Origin: Alopecurus myosuroides
Lineage: Eukaryota > Streptophyta > Magnoliopsida > Poales > Poaceae
Assembly: GCA_028641055.1 (NCBI GenBank)
Contig: CM054059.1
Coordinates: forward strand, 108,760,263-108,824,262
DNA length: 64,000 bases
Direction of reading: 5' to 3'
How positions within the stretch are numbered: the stretch's first letter is position 1; each line of letters starts with the position of its first letter. A program made the translations under genes and the position numbers. The notes beneath the pieces are model-generated. The model saw only the letters and a list, made by a program, of their open reading frames with translations. It made no database searches and had not been told where the DNA came from. Below, piece after piece: positions 37,101 to 46,947 of this stretch.

Positions 37101-38347
37101 ATAAAGCTTACATAGTATGAATGCCTACCAACAGACTCTGGGGCAGGACCCCACACATCAGAAAATATTTGCTCCAATGGAACAGTGGATACACTGGTAG
37201 AAATAGGATATGGCAATTGATGACTCTTAGCTAATTGACATGAATCACACACATGGGGATTTGTTTGTGGAGAATGTAAAAGTTTGTGTTTCCTAATGAT
37301 TTGTTGCACTATAAAAGATGATGGATGTCCTAGACGACTATGCCATGTGGATGAGGATGGCTTTATTGTGACACAAGCATGCTTGGAGGATCCTGAAGGA
37401 ATCGGCACTAGAGGGTAGAGACCACCGTGACAAGGCCCTTTAAACAGAGTTCTTCTGGTGGCTTGATCCTTTATCAAAAAGAAAAATGGGTGAAACTCAA
37501 AGAATATATCATTATCAAGAGTAAGTTTGTGGACAGATAAAAGATTCTTAGAGGCACTAGGAACATGCAGGATATTTTTGAGATGCAACAAATCATCATG
37601 GGGGGTATGCAAAGTAGAATGACCAATGTGAGTTATGTTCATGCCCTTACCATCAGCCGTGTGGACGCAGTCACGTCCCCTGTATTTCTCATGAGTTGAC
37701 AGCTTGCTCAATTCTCCAGTTATATGATCTGTGGCGCCGGTGTCAGGGTACCAATTGGTGTCAACCCTATAAGTGGCAGAATTGGCTCCCTTCTCTTCAC
37801 GATCATCATCGGAGTCATCATTGTGCTTGTAACGCCACCAGCAATCAGATGCCGGATGGCCCCATATCTTGCAAATCTGGCATGTGGTGGCAACAAAGGG
37901 TGTCGGGGTGCGGCGGCGGCGGCGCCCACCGCGGCTATCATCCCTCTGATTACGCCCATCTGCACGATCACGATAGCGACCGCGCCCACCATCTTCACGT
38001 CTGTCATCATTGCGTCGCTGGCCATCGTCACGACGGCGTTCACGACGCGTATCGTCGCGATCACCGCCACGGTCACCGCGGTCACCGCGTCCTCGGCCGG
38101 TGTCGTCGTAGCGTTCGCGGTCACCGCGGTCACCACGCTCCCGATCATCACTGCGACGTCGATAGCCACCATCATCGCGGCCACGATCACCACCCTTGGA
38201 CGCGGCGAGCGACGTTGACGGAGAAGTTTCCCGTGTCTTGGCCACTCTCAGCAAGCATCTCTTGCCGCATATCATGTGCACTGATTTGCCCAAAGAGATC
38301 ATCAAGTGAAGTCCCTGGGTTGGCATTGACGGAGGCAACAAGCGCAT
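34139..38347 (-). CDS. pol: pol (with gag C-terminus) of Copia D
   Basis: The open frame has 1,402 codons; the first ~45 overlap gag in another frame and are not real. An arginine/aspartate-rich linker is followed by a CCHC zinc knuckle ([14 protein letters not shown], 156-169), protease DTGA (202-205), pre-integrase (HSRLGHPS…CDSC), integrase with D397, D459 and E493, reverse transcriptase YVDD (~1086) and RNase H DADWAG (~1250). No internal stop is present and all catalytic residues look intact. The stop codon TAA (34141-34139) overlaps the polypurine tract. A 36-bp tandem duplication (about 35767-35838) doubles the peptide [12 protein letters not shown] in the variable linker. Confidence 0.9.
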   Translation of the reverse strand: MRLLPPSMPTQGLHLMISLGKSVHMICGKRCLLRVAKTRETSPSTSLAASKGGDRGRDDGGYRRRSDDRERGDRGDRERYDDTGRGRGDRGDRGGDRDDTRRERRRDDGQRRNDDRREDGGRGRYRDRADGRNQRDDSRGGRRRRRTPTPFVATTCQICKIWGHPASDCWWRYKHNDDSDDDREEKGANSATYRVDTNWYPDTGATDHITGELSKLSTHEKYRGRDCVHTADGKGMNITHIGHSTLHTPHDDLLHLKNILHVPSASKNLLSVHKLTLDNDIFFEFHPFFFLIKDQATRRTLFKGPCHGGLYPLVPIPSGSSKHACVTIKPSSSTWHSRLGHPSSFIVQQIIRKHKLLHSPQTNPHVCDSCQLAKSHQLPYPISTSVSTVPLEQIFSDVWGPAPESVGRHSYYVSFIDDYSKFTWIYLLKKRSEVYQVFLNFQQLVERKFSREIITMQTDWGGEYEKLNAFFRKVGISHHVSCPHAHQQNGSAERKHRHIVEVGLALLANSSMPLKFWDEAFLTATFLINLLPTKVLNFDTPTQRLLGVDPNYDALRIFGCACWPNLRPYNKRKLAFRSKRCVFLGYSPLHKGVKCLDVSTGRVYISRDVIFDEQVFPFASLHPNAGARLKQEILLLPHSSTPISSHDGDANATDHMSVIVPVTNPLQIEELPGENLVENRAETDSEFASDSESQSDDQNSPGSNPEADSPSPSDREPQHPEADSPAATPGTESGAAHPHAPDNAWSSAPDPACMRQDGAARSASPTSPTGGARPSTRATARMPPDGVDLSASTTSPTGGAGSSTALESAAPAADRLGSSVQPPEDQSATPLRVYERRRLRTRSPSPALGRLRTRSPSPALGVRTRLMKGIKHPRIYKDGCVRYGLLSSTGEPNTLKEALGDKNWKQAMDDEFAALTHNKTWHLVPPGSHRNIIDCKWVYRIKRKADGTIDRYKARLVAKGFKQRYGIDYEDTFSPVVKAATIRTVLAISVSRGWSLRQLDVKNAFLHGVLEEEVYMKQPPGYENPNAPDYICRLDKALYGLKQAPRAWFSRLSLQLQSFGFTASKADTSLFLYNKSNIVIFVLIYVDDIIVTSSSDEAITALLKDLSNTFAIKDLGDLHFFLGIEVTKISNGLLLTQEKYATDLLARVGMTQCKPVPTPLSTSEQLSLTEGSPLGPQDSTQYRSIVGALQYLTLTRPDLAFSVNKICQFLHAPTTVHWAAAKRILRYISGTLKVGITFIQSSSTLLSAFSDADWAGSLDDRRSTGGFAIFFGPNLISWSARKQATVSRSSTEAEYKALANATAELIWVEALLGELGVALREVPCLWCDNLGATYLSANSVFHARTKHIEINFHFVRERVAAKRLAIKFVSSKDQVADGFTKALPVRNLSAFMRNLNLFQSLD

Positions 38348-38882
38348 TATACGCGCCGTCGAGTCCGTTCAAGATATAGCCAACGAGCTCGTCCTCGTCG
38401 ACAGGTTTTCCAATGGCCGCAAGCTCGGAAGCTAGGCCCTTCATCTTCGCGAAGAATTGCGCCGTACTGAGGTCGGCCTTCTTCGTGTTGTTCAATGCGC
38501 TACGGAGGTGCTGGATCTTGGAGCGTGACGGCAAGGAAAACATGGACATCACCACTGTCCATACCTCAGCGCTCGTCTCCAGCCCGAGAACGTGGGCAAG
38601 TATCTCCGGTGAGAGGGTGTTGAGGATGAACCCAAGCACCGTGGCGTCGCGGGCGACCCAGGCCGAGTAGGCGGGGTTCGGGGCGACGATTTTTTTCTGA
38701 TTTTCATCAACCACCTCGATGTTTTTCGCCGGTGCAGCTTCGACGCCATTGAGCAGGTCCATGACCTGAGCAGCTCGAAGAGGCGGGTAGACGAGGGTCT
38801 TCCAGAAGAGGAAGTTGCCTCGCGTGAGCTTCTGTGATGGTGGTGTTCCCAGGGCAGCGATGAGGGCGGTGGAGCTCGCCAT
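38187..38882 (-). CDS. gag: gag of Copia D
   Basis: The likely start is the ATG at 38882 ([19 protein letters not shown]), since codons upstream to 38999 run into the primer-binding site and LTR. A Copia-type gag domain follows: [13 protein letters not shown], then [14 protein letters not shown]…VWTVVMSMF. The frame ends at 38187 (VARRVQGW, stop), whereas the sense sequence continues in the pol frame from about 38215 ([14 protein letters not shown]). A small indel, or less likely programmed frameshifting, separates them. Confidence 0.85.
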   Translation of the reverse strand: MASSTALIAALGTPPSQKLTRGNFLFWKTLVYPPLRAAQVMDLLNGVEAAPAKNIEVVDENQKKIVAPNPAYSAWVARDATVLGFILNTLSPEILAHVLGLETSAEVWTVVMSMFSLPSRSKIQHLRSALNNTKKADLSTAQFFAKMKGLASELAAIGKPVDEDELVGYILNGLDGAYNALVASVNANPGTSLDDLFGQISAHDMRQEMLAESGQDTGNFSVNVARRVQGW

Positions 38883-38993
38883 TGATCGGGCCGTGGGGTT
38901 TTCGGATCTGGGTTTTTTCTGGTTTTTTGGTGTTTTCGATCTAGGGTTTTGCGATCGGCGGCTAGGTCTCGGTAGAGGAGGGCTCTGATACCA

Positions 38994-39144
38994 TGTCAAC
39001 GCTAGCGGGAACGATGCCCCTCTGGGCGCATCGGGTACGTGTTATGTAGGCGAGGGAATAGCCCCCTGGCGTGGCGTACAAGTTTGGTATGGATACGGTG
39101 GTGTACTACACCATACGTATCCATACGGGACATTACATTTAACA
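38994..39144 (-). repeat. 5' LTR of Copia D
   Basis: This 151-bp LTR abuts the CTGAA duplication on one side and the primer-binding site (38982-38993) on the other. It is nearly identical to 33981-34131. Confidence 0.95.
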
Positions 39145-39149
39145 CTGAA

Positions 39150-42100
39150 TACCTGTATCCAAGGCTGAAGGGTGGTATGACTAACATCTACGGTGTCGAA
39201 TTCCAAGGTAACTCAAGTTTTGTTCCAAGCAATTACATTTAGGCTCAGGAACATGTCTGCTGATTATAATATGCCAGAGAAGATCTAGAAAGGAATATGT
39301 GAAATATTTTGCCGCAAGGAATTGTCAGCGTTTATGTAAGTTAATGCGGTTATATTCTAGCTTAAAGATTTAGATGACCTTCATTGTTTCTCTTTAGTAT
39401 ACCACTGCAACTCTCATCATATATACATGCATGGTTATGATAATTTTTTTCTCCCTCTCCTTCATAATATAATCAAGAATGTAAATTACAGATTAGATAC
39501 ATAAAAGGCAGGAATTCAGATAATTAGATTCCAGGCCCTTGTTTGTGAACTTTATTTAGCTGTACTTCAAACTTTACTTGCATATCAAAGATCATTTTGT
39601 CGTTTCTTAATTAACCTTCCGTAGTACGTTACAGGTTCCCTTTCAAGTCCTCATAAGCATCGACTTTTGGAATTTCTATTGTCTACCATGACATGTGAGG
39701 TACCATGTCACTCATAAATGTCAGGTTTCTCTCCATCGACTACAATGAGTGAATGGCCGCCGAGCCAAGGGAGGTTGAGAAGGATGGTGTGTCAGTGGCG
39801 GATGTGGAACACGATCTCTTTGATTGGCTTAAGGTAACCCCAACTCAAGTATTGTTTTTCTTTTATCACGTCACCATAAAAAATTAAATCACAAAATCGG
39901 TTACTAAAGCTTAGAGCTTAGTCGATATTGGGTCAATCCTGTAATTTTTTTTTGACATGCTTGTATACTTTTTCTTGAATTTTAACATGCTTGTATACTT
40001 GGCGTACATATTTCTTTGCTAATGGTAGCACATGATTAAGTATTTATGTGGGTCCATCCATACTTTTTGTTTTGTTTTCAATGTGCGTCACCACAGCATT
40101 TGCAGTTGCAGGGCTGTGACATTTTGTTGCATGTTCTTCTCTAAGTTTTCTTATGTCAGCTTGACCCTCGAGTCCTATACAGGGACACATGTCGAAACTC
40201 AAAGGAGCTCTAATGCTTGCGATTTGTTGACGAAATTGTTGCAATCCAAGCACTGAGAGCCAGAAACTCTGAAAAACACATAATGGTCAGGGACCATGTT
40301 GGAATCCTGAAAACTTCTTATTGTACTATCAAAGGCTGGCAAAGTAATAGCTCTGCATACTGGGAGATGGACATATTATCTGGTCAAACTTTCCGCTGTC
40401 CCTTTGTGCTTAATCTGGTGAAATGTCTTGTGCCTTAAGGTTATACAGATGCAGGTTCTCCAGCACTGTGTGATGCGTGAGAACCAGTCCACATTTGTTG
40501 GCAGACCTGGAGCATATTTTGTTGCTCCTCAAGTCCTCTCTATGCTTGATTCATATTCTAGAGAAGAACCCAACTCTCAAGAGGTTTGACCATTAATTAT
40601 GTTTTCAATATTATCCAATTGACACTGAAGGATTCGTATAAACATTGTTTTCATCTTATCATTGATTCAAACTCCTATGCTCACCTACTCCAAAATTTCT
40701 GAATGCTCTTAATTCATTTATATTTATACTCCGCGGATATTCAGACAACTGCTATTATATGATATTCATTACATAAGTCATCTGACCTCAGTTTGAATTA
40801 CCAGTACTCCTTTAGTACAGAGGAGTTATGGTCTATCATCTTTCCTTCTAATTCCAAAAGGAATAATATGGGTGAATTAGTTGGTCTTCGCCTTGTTTCA
40901 TAATGGTGGCAATTTCGTTTAATTTGGCCAGGAAGCAAATGTCATGCATGTGTCACAGGGAAGGTGAGTTTGCCACATGTAGTATAGAAATTTTGAGCTT
41001 TTTATTCCCAGTTTTGGTGTGATTATGCAATCTATAGTCAGAGCTCTGTATTTTTTTGAAAGATAATAATTTGTCGTCTAAATTTCATATTACCAACATA
41101 TTTCATGCTCATAAAGAAGAATGTGTTTAATGCTCATTTGGTTGGGAAGTGTTGGTCCTCGAGAAGACTAACCAGGGTTCTAAAGCATCAGGGATAAATT
41201 GACATTACAACTAGCCTATAATAGACAAACCAGTTACTGCTTCCTACAATTGGGCACCCCATGCTGTTGGTCCACTTGATGATCCAAAAGCCTTTTTTGA
41301 TTAATTATCCCTGATGCTTCTCCTTGTGTGCTGCACAAATGGCTAGCCGTCAATTTTTCATACTGTTGAGGCTAGAGAACTTGAGGTGGACCACTAATTA
41401 TCAAAATGAACTTTCACCCTCTCAACCCTTTCCTGGTGTTACATGCTGCAGAACAAATCATTTCTTCACATTTATATGGTAATGCCTCATGTGGACATAA
41501 GGCCATTCCGGGAATTATTTGGGTAGTCATGTGATACAATAGGTACTGAGAATTCACTTCCTTCACACACAACTATTTTGTCCCAGCTCTCATATACCAA
41601 CCAGCACGTGTAACAAATATATATGGACCATGCCGAGTTGGATTTAAGAGCTGCAGCACCATGCATGAACATGATTCTTTTTTAGTAAATAAAAAACCCA
41701 TAATTTCAAATTAATATTTTCAAATCAGGGGTAGTATCTGATATGAAAATTTAGCTTGCTACCAGTTAGAATTATGGACCTTTCTAATTATCAGATTTTA
41801 GTTACTCTTGATGTTGTCAGATCCCTTGCTTGTGAAGCTCCCACCTTAACTAAAGGTTGGGACTGTGATGGTGGCATCATTCTCTCTTTCCTCTTATCTT
41901 TCAGGTGTTCCCACTGTCCACTCACATAAACAAGCAGATTATTCTTTCCAATTAGATCATTTGTCTTTATTATTTGTGGGCACAAGCAAACTCGTGTGCA
42001 GATGGATATAGAGATGTAAATGATTTTCAATCATTTGTGAAGATGCTTATATTCCTTTCTGCAATTTTTTGTGGTTGGGAATTTCGGACCTAGCGAGAGT

Positions 42101-42899
42101 ATGTCAAAACCATCTGTGAAGGTCAACAAATTTCCGTAGTACGCGTCTGGAAATTACCCTTGCCAATCATAGCTTTTTATTTCTGGACCAATACAATTAC
42201 TATGTATCGTTTTAGCTGCTCCCTTTTATTGCATTTGCTCTAAGAATGTACTTGTTTTATTCCACAGTACCTTTTTTCGACTAAGTACCCCATAGTACCT
42301 ATTATCCTGATGGTATACCACTCTCCTCTCGCTGTCAAATTCATGATTGGCATTTTTTTTGCAGAACTTGGTTCATATTCGTTATTGCAGATATGGGCAC
42401 AATTATGCTGAATCTCTCACTCCTGACCTTGGACATGTGGGACATTCTAATCTGTATCTTCGCTTTCCATGAGAAGGTTTTTATGAATCAATTTTGTTCA
42501 CGTCATAGAATCTTTCATGCTTTTGAAATACGGGGTGTTCTCAAATTCTTGTGGATACTTTGATGTTCCGAGTGAAATTCCACATTTATCTAAATTGACC
42601 CGATGGTAGAGAAATAGTGGATGCTTGTCTCATCCAATGTAGGCCACTTCGGAGGAAACAATATACACCAGCTCATGAAATGCAGTCCTGGTAATCAGGA
42701 GTTGCTATATTCTATGCTTCCTCGTTATTTTGCGTTAGTTTTTTTCCTTAGTTGTTAACCAAGAAATGGTCATCGGATCAGATAAGAGATTATATATGTT
42801 TGTGATTTTTTTCAACACCCTGATTAGGTGGTACAGATATCATGTTTTTAGTGGTTCATAGCATTTTGTTGTTTCAGTGTACAAAGCATATATTCGATA
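39150..42899. other. Helitron interior, central part, intron-like with exon-like islands
   Basis: This is AT-rich DNA with short exon-like pieces in plus orientation: one ending at about 39833 (…VEHDLFDWLK before GTAACC), one at about 40225-40437 and one at 40449-40583. A further AG/GT-bounded piece at about 42365-42477 reads as a hydrophobic segment in one frame. I cannot assign them to a gene. They may be captured host exons. Confidence 0.4.
40449..40583 (+). pseudogene. Exon-like segment of unknown origin in the Helitron
   Basis: These 135 bp are open (45 codons, MQVLQHCVMRENQSTFVGR…), preceded by a pyrimidine-containing 3' splice-like TTATACAG and followed by GT after AAGAG. Length, frame and splice borders suggest a captured internal exon. 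A second open segment upstream (about 40225-40437, FVDEIVAIQALRARNSEKH…) may belong to the same gene. I do not recognise the protein. Confidence 0.4.
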
Positions 42900-42984
42900 C
42901 TCCCTCTGTCCACTTTTATAAGGCACACTTCTTACCATTTCAATGGCAAGAAGTGTGCCTTATAAAAGTGGACGGAAGGTGTAG
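42900..42984. mobile_element. Stowaway MITE (85 bp)
   Basis: It starts CTCCCTCTGTCC and is nearly fully self-complementary: about 36-bp arms containing CACTTTTATAAGGCACACTT and its complement, around a short centre. TA dinucleotides flank it (42898-42899 and 42985-42986), the Stowaway/Tc1-Mariner target. It sits inside the Helitron. Confidence 0.85.
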
Positions 42985-43981
42985 TAGTAACTTGAGAAAA
43001 ATGAAATCATGTCTATATAGACCACTATGTTCCACAAATATACTGATTCCATTGATTTAGTTCTTTCTTATTATCTTGCATAATCTTTTGGTTCTCTTTT
43101 GCAGGTTCAAATAAGTATTCGTCCAATGATATGGAACATCAATATTTGTCATTTCGTGGTTATTGAAGATCAGCTCAGTGCAAACGAATTACCATTCATC
43201 TTTGGCTTTAGTAACCGTAGAGAGATTCAAATTTTCTTCATTGGCATATTTTAATTGAGTGTTTGAGTGGCGTTCTGTACCCGTATTTAGTTTTCAATGC
43301 AATCCAAAATTTATTATCAAACCTAATATTTGTAACATATTCTAGCTAGAAGCACTTCCACGGTTGAAAATCCAACCATGGTTTCCGGCCTATATGATTG
43401 TCGTACATTGTGTCATGTACTCGCACCGCCATTTTTTTCATTAGATTGTGAGATTTTCACCTGCTTCGGTGAAACTTAAATATGCTCTTACAAAAATAAA
43501 ATTTGGATTACGATTGGGATACAAAATACCGGCTAGGAGGGTTCTTCTATGCTTGAGTTCTGGGGTGTTCAGGTCAGTTACTTCAGACCAAGCTCATATC
43601 GTGCATAGCGTCACCAGACAAGCTATGCGACTATTCTCTTTTGTTCAAATTTTACTGAGATGGGTGTTTAACGTCACTTCCACATCACACACCGCAGTAC
43701 ATTTCGCGGGAGTATGTAATTCTTTTCTTTGGTCATGTATAATTACATATACTTCTTTTCCATTGTGCCTATGAATTTTTTTAGAGGCGGTAGAGTAAGC
43801 ATATTTTGTTTTCTAAATTATGCAGATTTTCTAATATGCCTGACAACAGTTTGATCCTCTCTGTCACAACAATGCTTTGAGTTCATCCTGTTATGAATGA
43901 AATTGTTTAAAAAGTGTTTAATGTACATATTTGTTTGGGTAAACCCGAGACCTGACAGTTACAGAATTATCTGCTCCTTAG
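42985..43981. other. Helitron interior between MITE and PHF1-like exon
   Basis: AT-rich and intron-like. One splice-like boundary (TTTTGCAG at ~43104) precedes a short open stretch that I cannot identify. No other feature is supported. Confidence 0.35.
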
Positions 43982-44086
43982 GTCATTATGAGAAAATAAT
44001 ATATTGGAATACATCCTTGTGGACGAGAATTGGATCAAAGAAAATAAGCCGCGATGCAATTTTAGCATTTGTTGTCTCACCTGACG
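43982..44086 (+). pseudogene. PHF1: Captured exon of a PHF1/SEC12-like WD40 protein
   Basis: A 105-bp segment bounded by AG (43980-43981) and GT (44087-44088) encodes HYEKIIYWNTSLWTRIG and then SKKISRDAILAFVVSPDG. This matches, from recall, a WD40-repeat segment of PHOSPHATE TRANSPORTER TRAFFIC FACILITATOR 1, a plant SEC12-like ER protein needed for phosphate-transporter export. The frame reads on for ~40 codons into the adjoining intron-like sequence. Only this exon is recognisable, so it is a captured fragment, not a gene. Confidence 0.6.
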
Positions 44087-44869
44087 GTAGGAATGTGAGC
44101 AAGGAACTAGAATTAAATTGTAGCATTGTATTTATGGTTAACATGGCTACATGTTTTCTTGGAGGTCTAACACGCTTGCCATTGCATTTTAGTGAAACCA
44201 TTGAGTGAAGCATCTACGGACTTGGTTAGAAAGACATGCGTATGCTTGTAACAGTTAAAAAGGCATATCTTAGCATTGTTACTGCATTAGCCTTCTCTGA
44301 ATATTCAAAGTCAGTACATGTGCTCTTGTTCTGTTTTAGTTAATGAATTCCACAAATGCAGTCTCACATTATTGTTATTATATCATATATCAAGATCAAG
44401 ATTTGTTTGGCCCTGTAAATGATGTAACTCGCTTGGATATTTTAGTGTTGGGTAGTCTTGTTCTTGCTTATCAGCTATGAAACAGAAGAGGTCAACCAGT
44501 GAGAAACAGGATACCGTAAGAGGTTTGTACAAATTATTTTGTTACACACATTGTACTGATTTATTCACAGCTCACCACGGAGTAAAATTGATGTGAATGT
44601 AGAGCTTGAACAATGGAGGTATAACAGCAAATGATTGATGAGAGGCATACTCTTAAGGGAATGGACATGAATGGGTCTGAATCTAATCAAATTTGGAAAA
44701 GATTAGAAGGAAGATCAGAATACTTCAAAGAGAAGTGTGTCTAGGATTGGCCGGAAAACTATATGGATTCGGAGGCGATGCTTGTAGAGATGAGAGGTGA
44801 TACATGAAAGAGTAGACGAACATGAAACTAGAATTTGACCGTGATTGGGCCGCCACCGTACGGTAAGGA
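44087..44869. other. Helitron interior, right end
   Basis: AT-rich, intron-like sequence. A short segment from ~44471 (AMKQKRSTSEKQDTV, preceded by AG and followed by GT) is exon-like, but too short to identify. Confidence 0.35.
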
Positions 44870-44887
44870 GTCGCCCCAAGGGGCGAC
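44870..44887 (+). other. Helitron 3' subterminal hairpin
   Basis: GTCGCCCC-AA-GGGGCGAC is a perfect 8-bp stem with a two-base loop. It lies 7 nt before the terminal CTAG. Such a GC-rich hairpin close to CTRR is the transposition stop signal of Helitrons. Confidence 0.85.
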
Positions 44888-44898
44888 CCAACCACTAG

Positions 44899-46736
44899 TA
44901 CAATTCATTGTTGAGGATATTCCTAAGCTTAAATTTGATGCTTCTTCACTTGAAAATACTTGAGTTGCTTTCTATGCCTAGCTGAAAGGCGTTAAAGAAA
45001 AGCGCTATCGGGAGACAACCCATTTTATTTCTCCGTTTTCAACCTGTTTTCCGTCGTTTCTTTCTGTGTGCTTTGCACTTGGGTGTTTTATATTTCCTTA
45101 AAAACCCTCTGTATCTTTTCTTTTGTGTCTTTTTTAAGCCAAGTAAAGCCTCTAGTGGAAAGTTGAGACTATATTTCGGATTTCTGCGTAGGAAAAAGAT
45201 TTCTGCTGTCCACTGTTAAATTTGTATAAAATCACAGAAAATACAAAATGACCTGAGTTTTTTTATGCGTAATCCTGGGCTATATACACAACTTTTCTTA
45301 GTTGAACACTTTTTGATTTGAGAAACAGAAGATTTTCAAAAAAAGCATCTTTACCTACTGTCCTGTTTTGACAGATTTCTGCCAATAATTGCATTTGCAT
45401 CTCTTTCTTTTGGTTTTCTTTTAAGAAAAAGAGTTTTAAAAGAAGTTGTGACAGTAACTAATGTGTTTATGAGTGTTAGACTTGTGTTGAAACTGAACCA
45501 TGTGAATTTATTATTTCGATTGCACTAACGTTGCTAATGAATATTGTGAGAAGTTTGTTGTGAAGGAAGTTTTCAATAGGCCTGTAAGTGGGCAGTCCCA
45601 CTTAACCCACTTAATCACAAAAGTGAATGGATTGTACTTAAAAAGTAGAAATGTGACTAAGTTGACTACCTAATTTTAACTACACAAAATTAAGTGGGAG
45701 CCCGTGGGCTTGCCCACTTACAGCCCTAGTTTTCAAGGGTCAATAGAAGAGGATGATATGACGTGATCAAGAAGAGTGAAGAGCCTAATCTTGGGGATGC
45801 CCCGGAGGTACATCCCAGCAAATTACAAGAAGACTCAAGCGTCTAAGCTTGGGGATGCCCAAGGCATCCCCTTATTCATCGACAAATTATCAGGTCACTT
45901 CTAGTGAAACTATATTTTTATTCGGTCACATCTTATGTGCTTTACTTGGAGCGTCTTTTATTTTTTGCTTTCAGTTTATTTTTATTTTTGCAATAATCTT
46001 GGTTGGACCCCAGCATTCTTTTATTGGAGAGTGACACGCTCCGCTTTTTCATGGGAATACTTTGTATTCTTAATCTTTGTCTGGTTGCTGCATTTAGTTA
46101 GCTCCTCTTTTGCATTCATCTCTTATTTAAAGCTATTAGTACTATCTAGTTTTCATTGCTATATACTTAGAGAGAGTTTTTGTTGTCATATATATGCGCT
46201 TGGTTGGGAATAGAAATGCTTATGTGATAGTTGGTATAGTGGAAAATTGGCATGGTCTTGTATATCACTAAACTGCTTCACTTGAATCACTCTTGTTGTT
46301 TTGAGATATTAATTTTCTTAATGGATAAACATGAAGGACTAGTAAGAATACAATTTTAATGGTTGGTCTAAGAAACTTGAAACTATGCCACACTTAAATT
46401 ACCAGCTGATGGAAACAATGGTATATGATTGCTACGAGTGATACATTCCTGATCGGCCTTTTGTTACGCGCTACGGTCGGGCTAGCTAACAGTGACTTGT
46501 CACTGCCACGGACCCTCTTGGAGTGATTTGCATTGTGCCTTGTAAAGATAATTTGCTTGCTGCAACCTTTTAACTCGTGAGTCTATGTTGCGGTTCCTGG
46601 CACTTCCACCATCCATATTTGCTAGCCTCTTCGGTACTGTGCATTTCCCTTTCTCACATGGAGAGTTGGTGCAAACTTCGCCAGTGCATCCAAATCCCGT
46701 GGGAGGACTTTGTTCTCCTACACATAAGCCCATATA
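44899..46736 (+). other. Element E internal sequence right of the Helitron
   Basis: This resumes E with TACAATTCATTGTTGAGG. Soon after comes an AGCGCTATCGGGAGACAACC block, typical (from recall) of the internal regions of Sabrina/WHAM-type elements. Apart from the hAT MITE at 45577-45728 it is non-coding; small frames near 45849-46213 lack recognisable features. Confidence 0.6.
45577..45728. mobile_element. hAT-type MITE (152 bp)
   Basis: Terminal inverted repeats are TAGGCCTGTAAGTGGGC and TAGGGCTGTAAGTGGGC, followed by a further inverted CCCACTTAA block. A perfect 8-bp duplication GTTTTCAA flanks it (45569-45576 and 45729-45736), the hallmark of hAT elements. It has no coding capacity. Confidence 0.9.
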
Positions 46737-46947
46737 GGCCCTGTTTGGTTGGGCTTATTATCTGGCTTTTGGATTTTGGCTTATAAGCCACAAAAGCACA
46801 TACATAGGTGATTTTGGCTTTTTTTTTTTTTTGAAACATTTTCTACTGCAGGGGAGTCCCCCACAGCCCTTTATTACCAACCAGAGCGTTACAGTTACAG
46901 ATATGTACAAATAAACATGGAAATAGACTAAGACAGTCTATCCCAGG

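Larger units (their letters stand above)
33981..39144 (-). mobile_element. Copia element D with 151-bp LTRs, near-complete
   Basis: The LTRs are 33981-34131 and 38994-39144 (151 bp each, two differences seen). A perfect duplication CTGAA flanks it (33976-33980 and 39145-39149). On the minus strand the primer-binding site TGGTATCAGAGC (38993-38982) directly abuts the 5' LTR, and a polypurine tract abuts the 3' LTR (34132-34140). Gag, zinc knuckle, protease, integrase, reverse transcriptase and RNase H are all present. Compact size and tiny LTRs fit the Ale/Retrofit (Hopscotch-like) lineage. One frame break in gag is the only clear lesion. Confidence 0.9.
31216..44898 (+). mobile_element. Helitron (13.7 kb including nested Copia D)
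   Basis: It starts TC (31216) and ends CTAG (44895-44898). A perfect 8-bp stem hairpin (44870-44887) lies 7 nt before the CTAG. It is inserted between A (31215) and T (44899) with no target duplication; removing it restores continuous element E sequence. These are the defining features of Helitrons. No Rep/helicase coding is seen, so it is non-autonomous. It contains at least two unrelated host gene fragments in plus orientation, a Stowaway MITE and Copia D (5,164 bp plus duplication). Confidence 0.8.

Noticed and set aside
37696..38379. Plus-strand frames opposite Copia D (histidine- or alanine/isoleucine-rich)
   Set aside because: They are antisense to the arginine/aspartate-rich linker of gag-pol, and their composition is explained by it.
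42365..42477. Heavy-metal ATPase C-terminal exon
   Set aside because: One frame contains ADMGT resembling an ADxGT motif, but the rest does not support the family.
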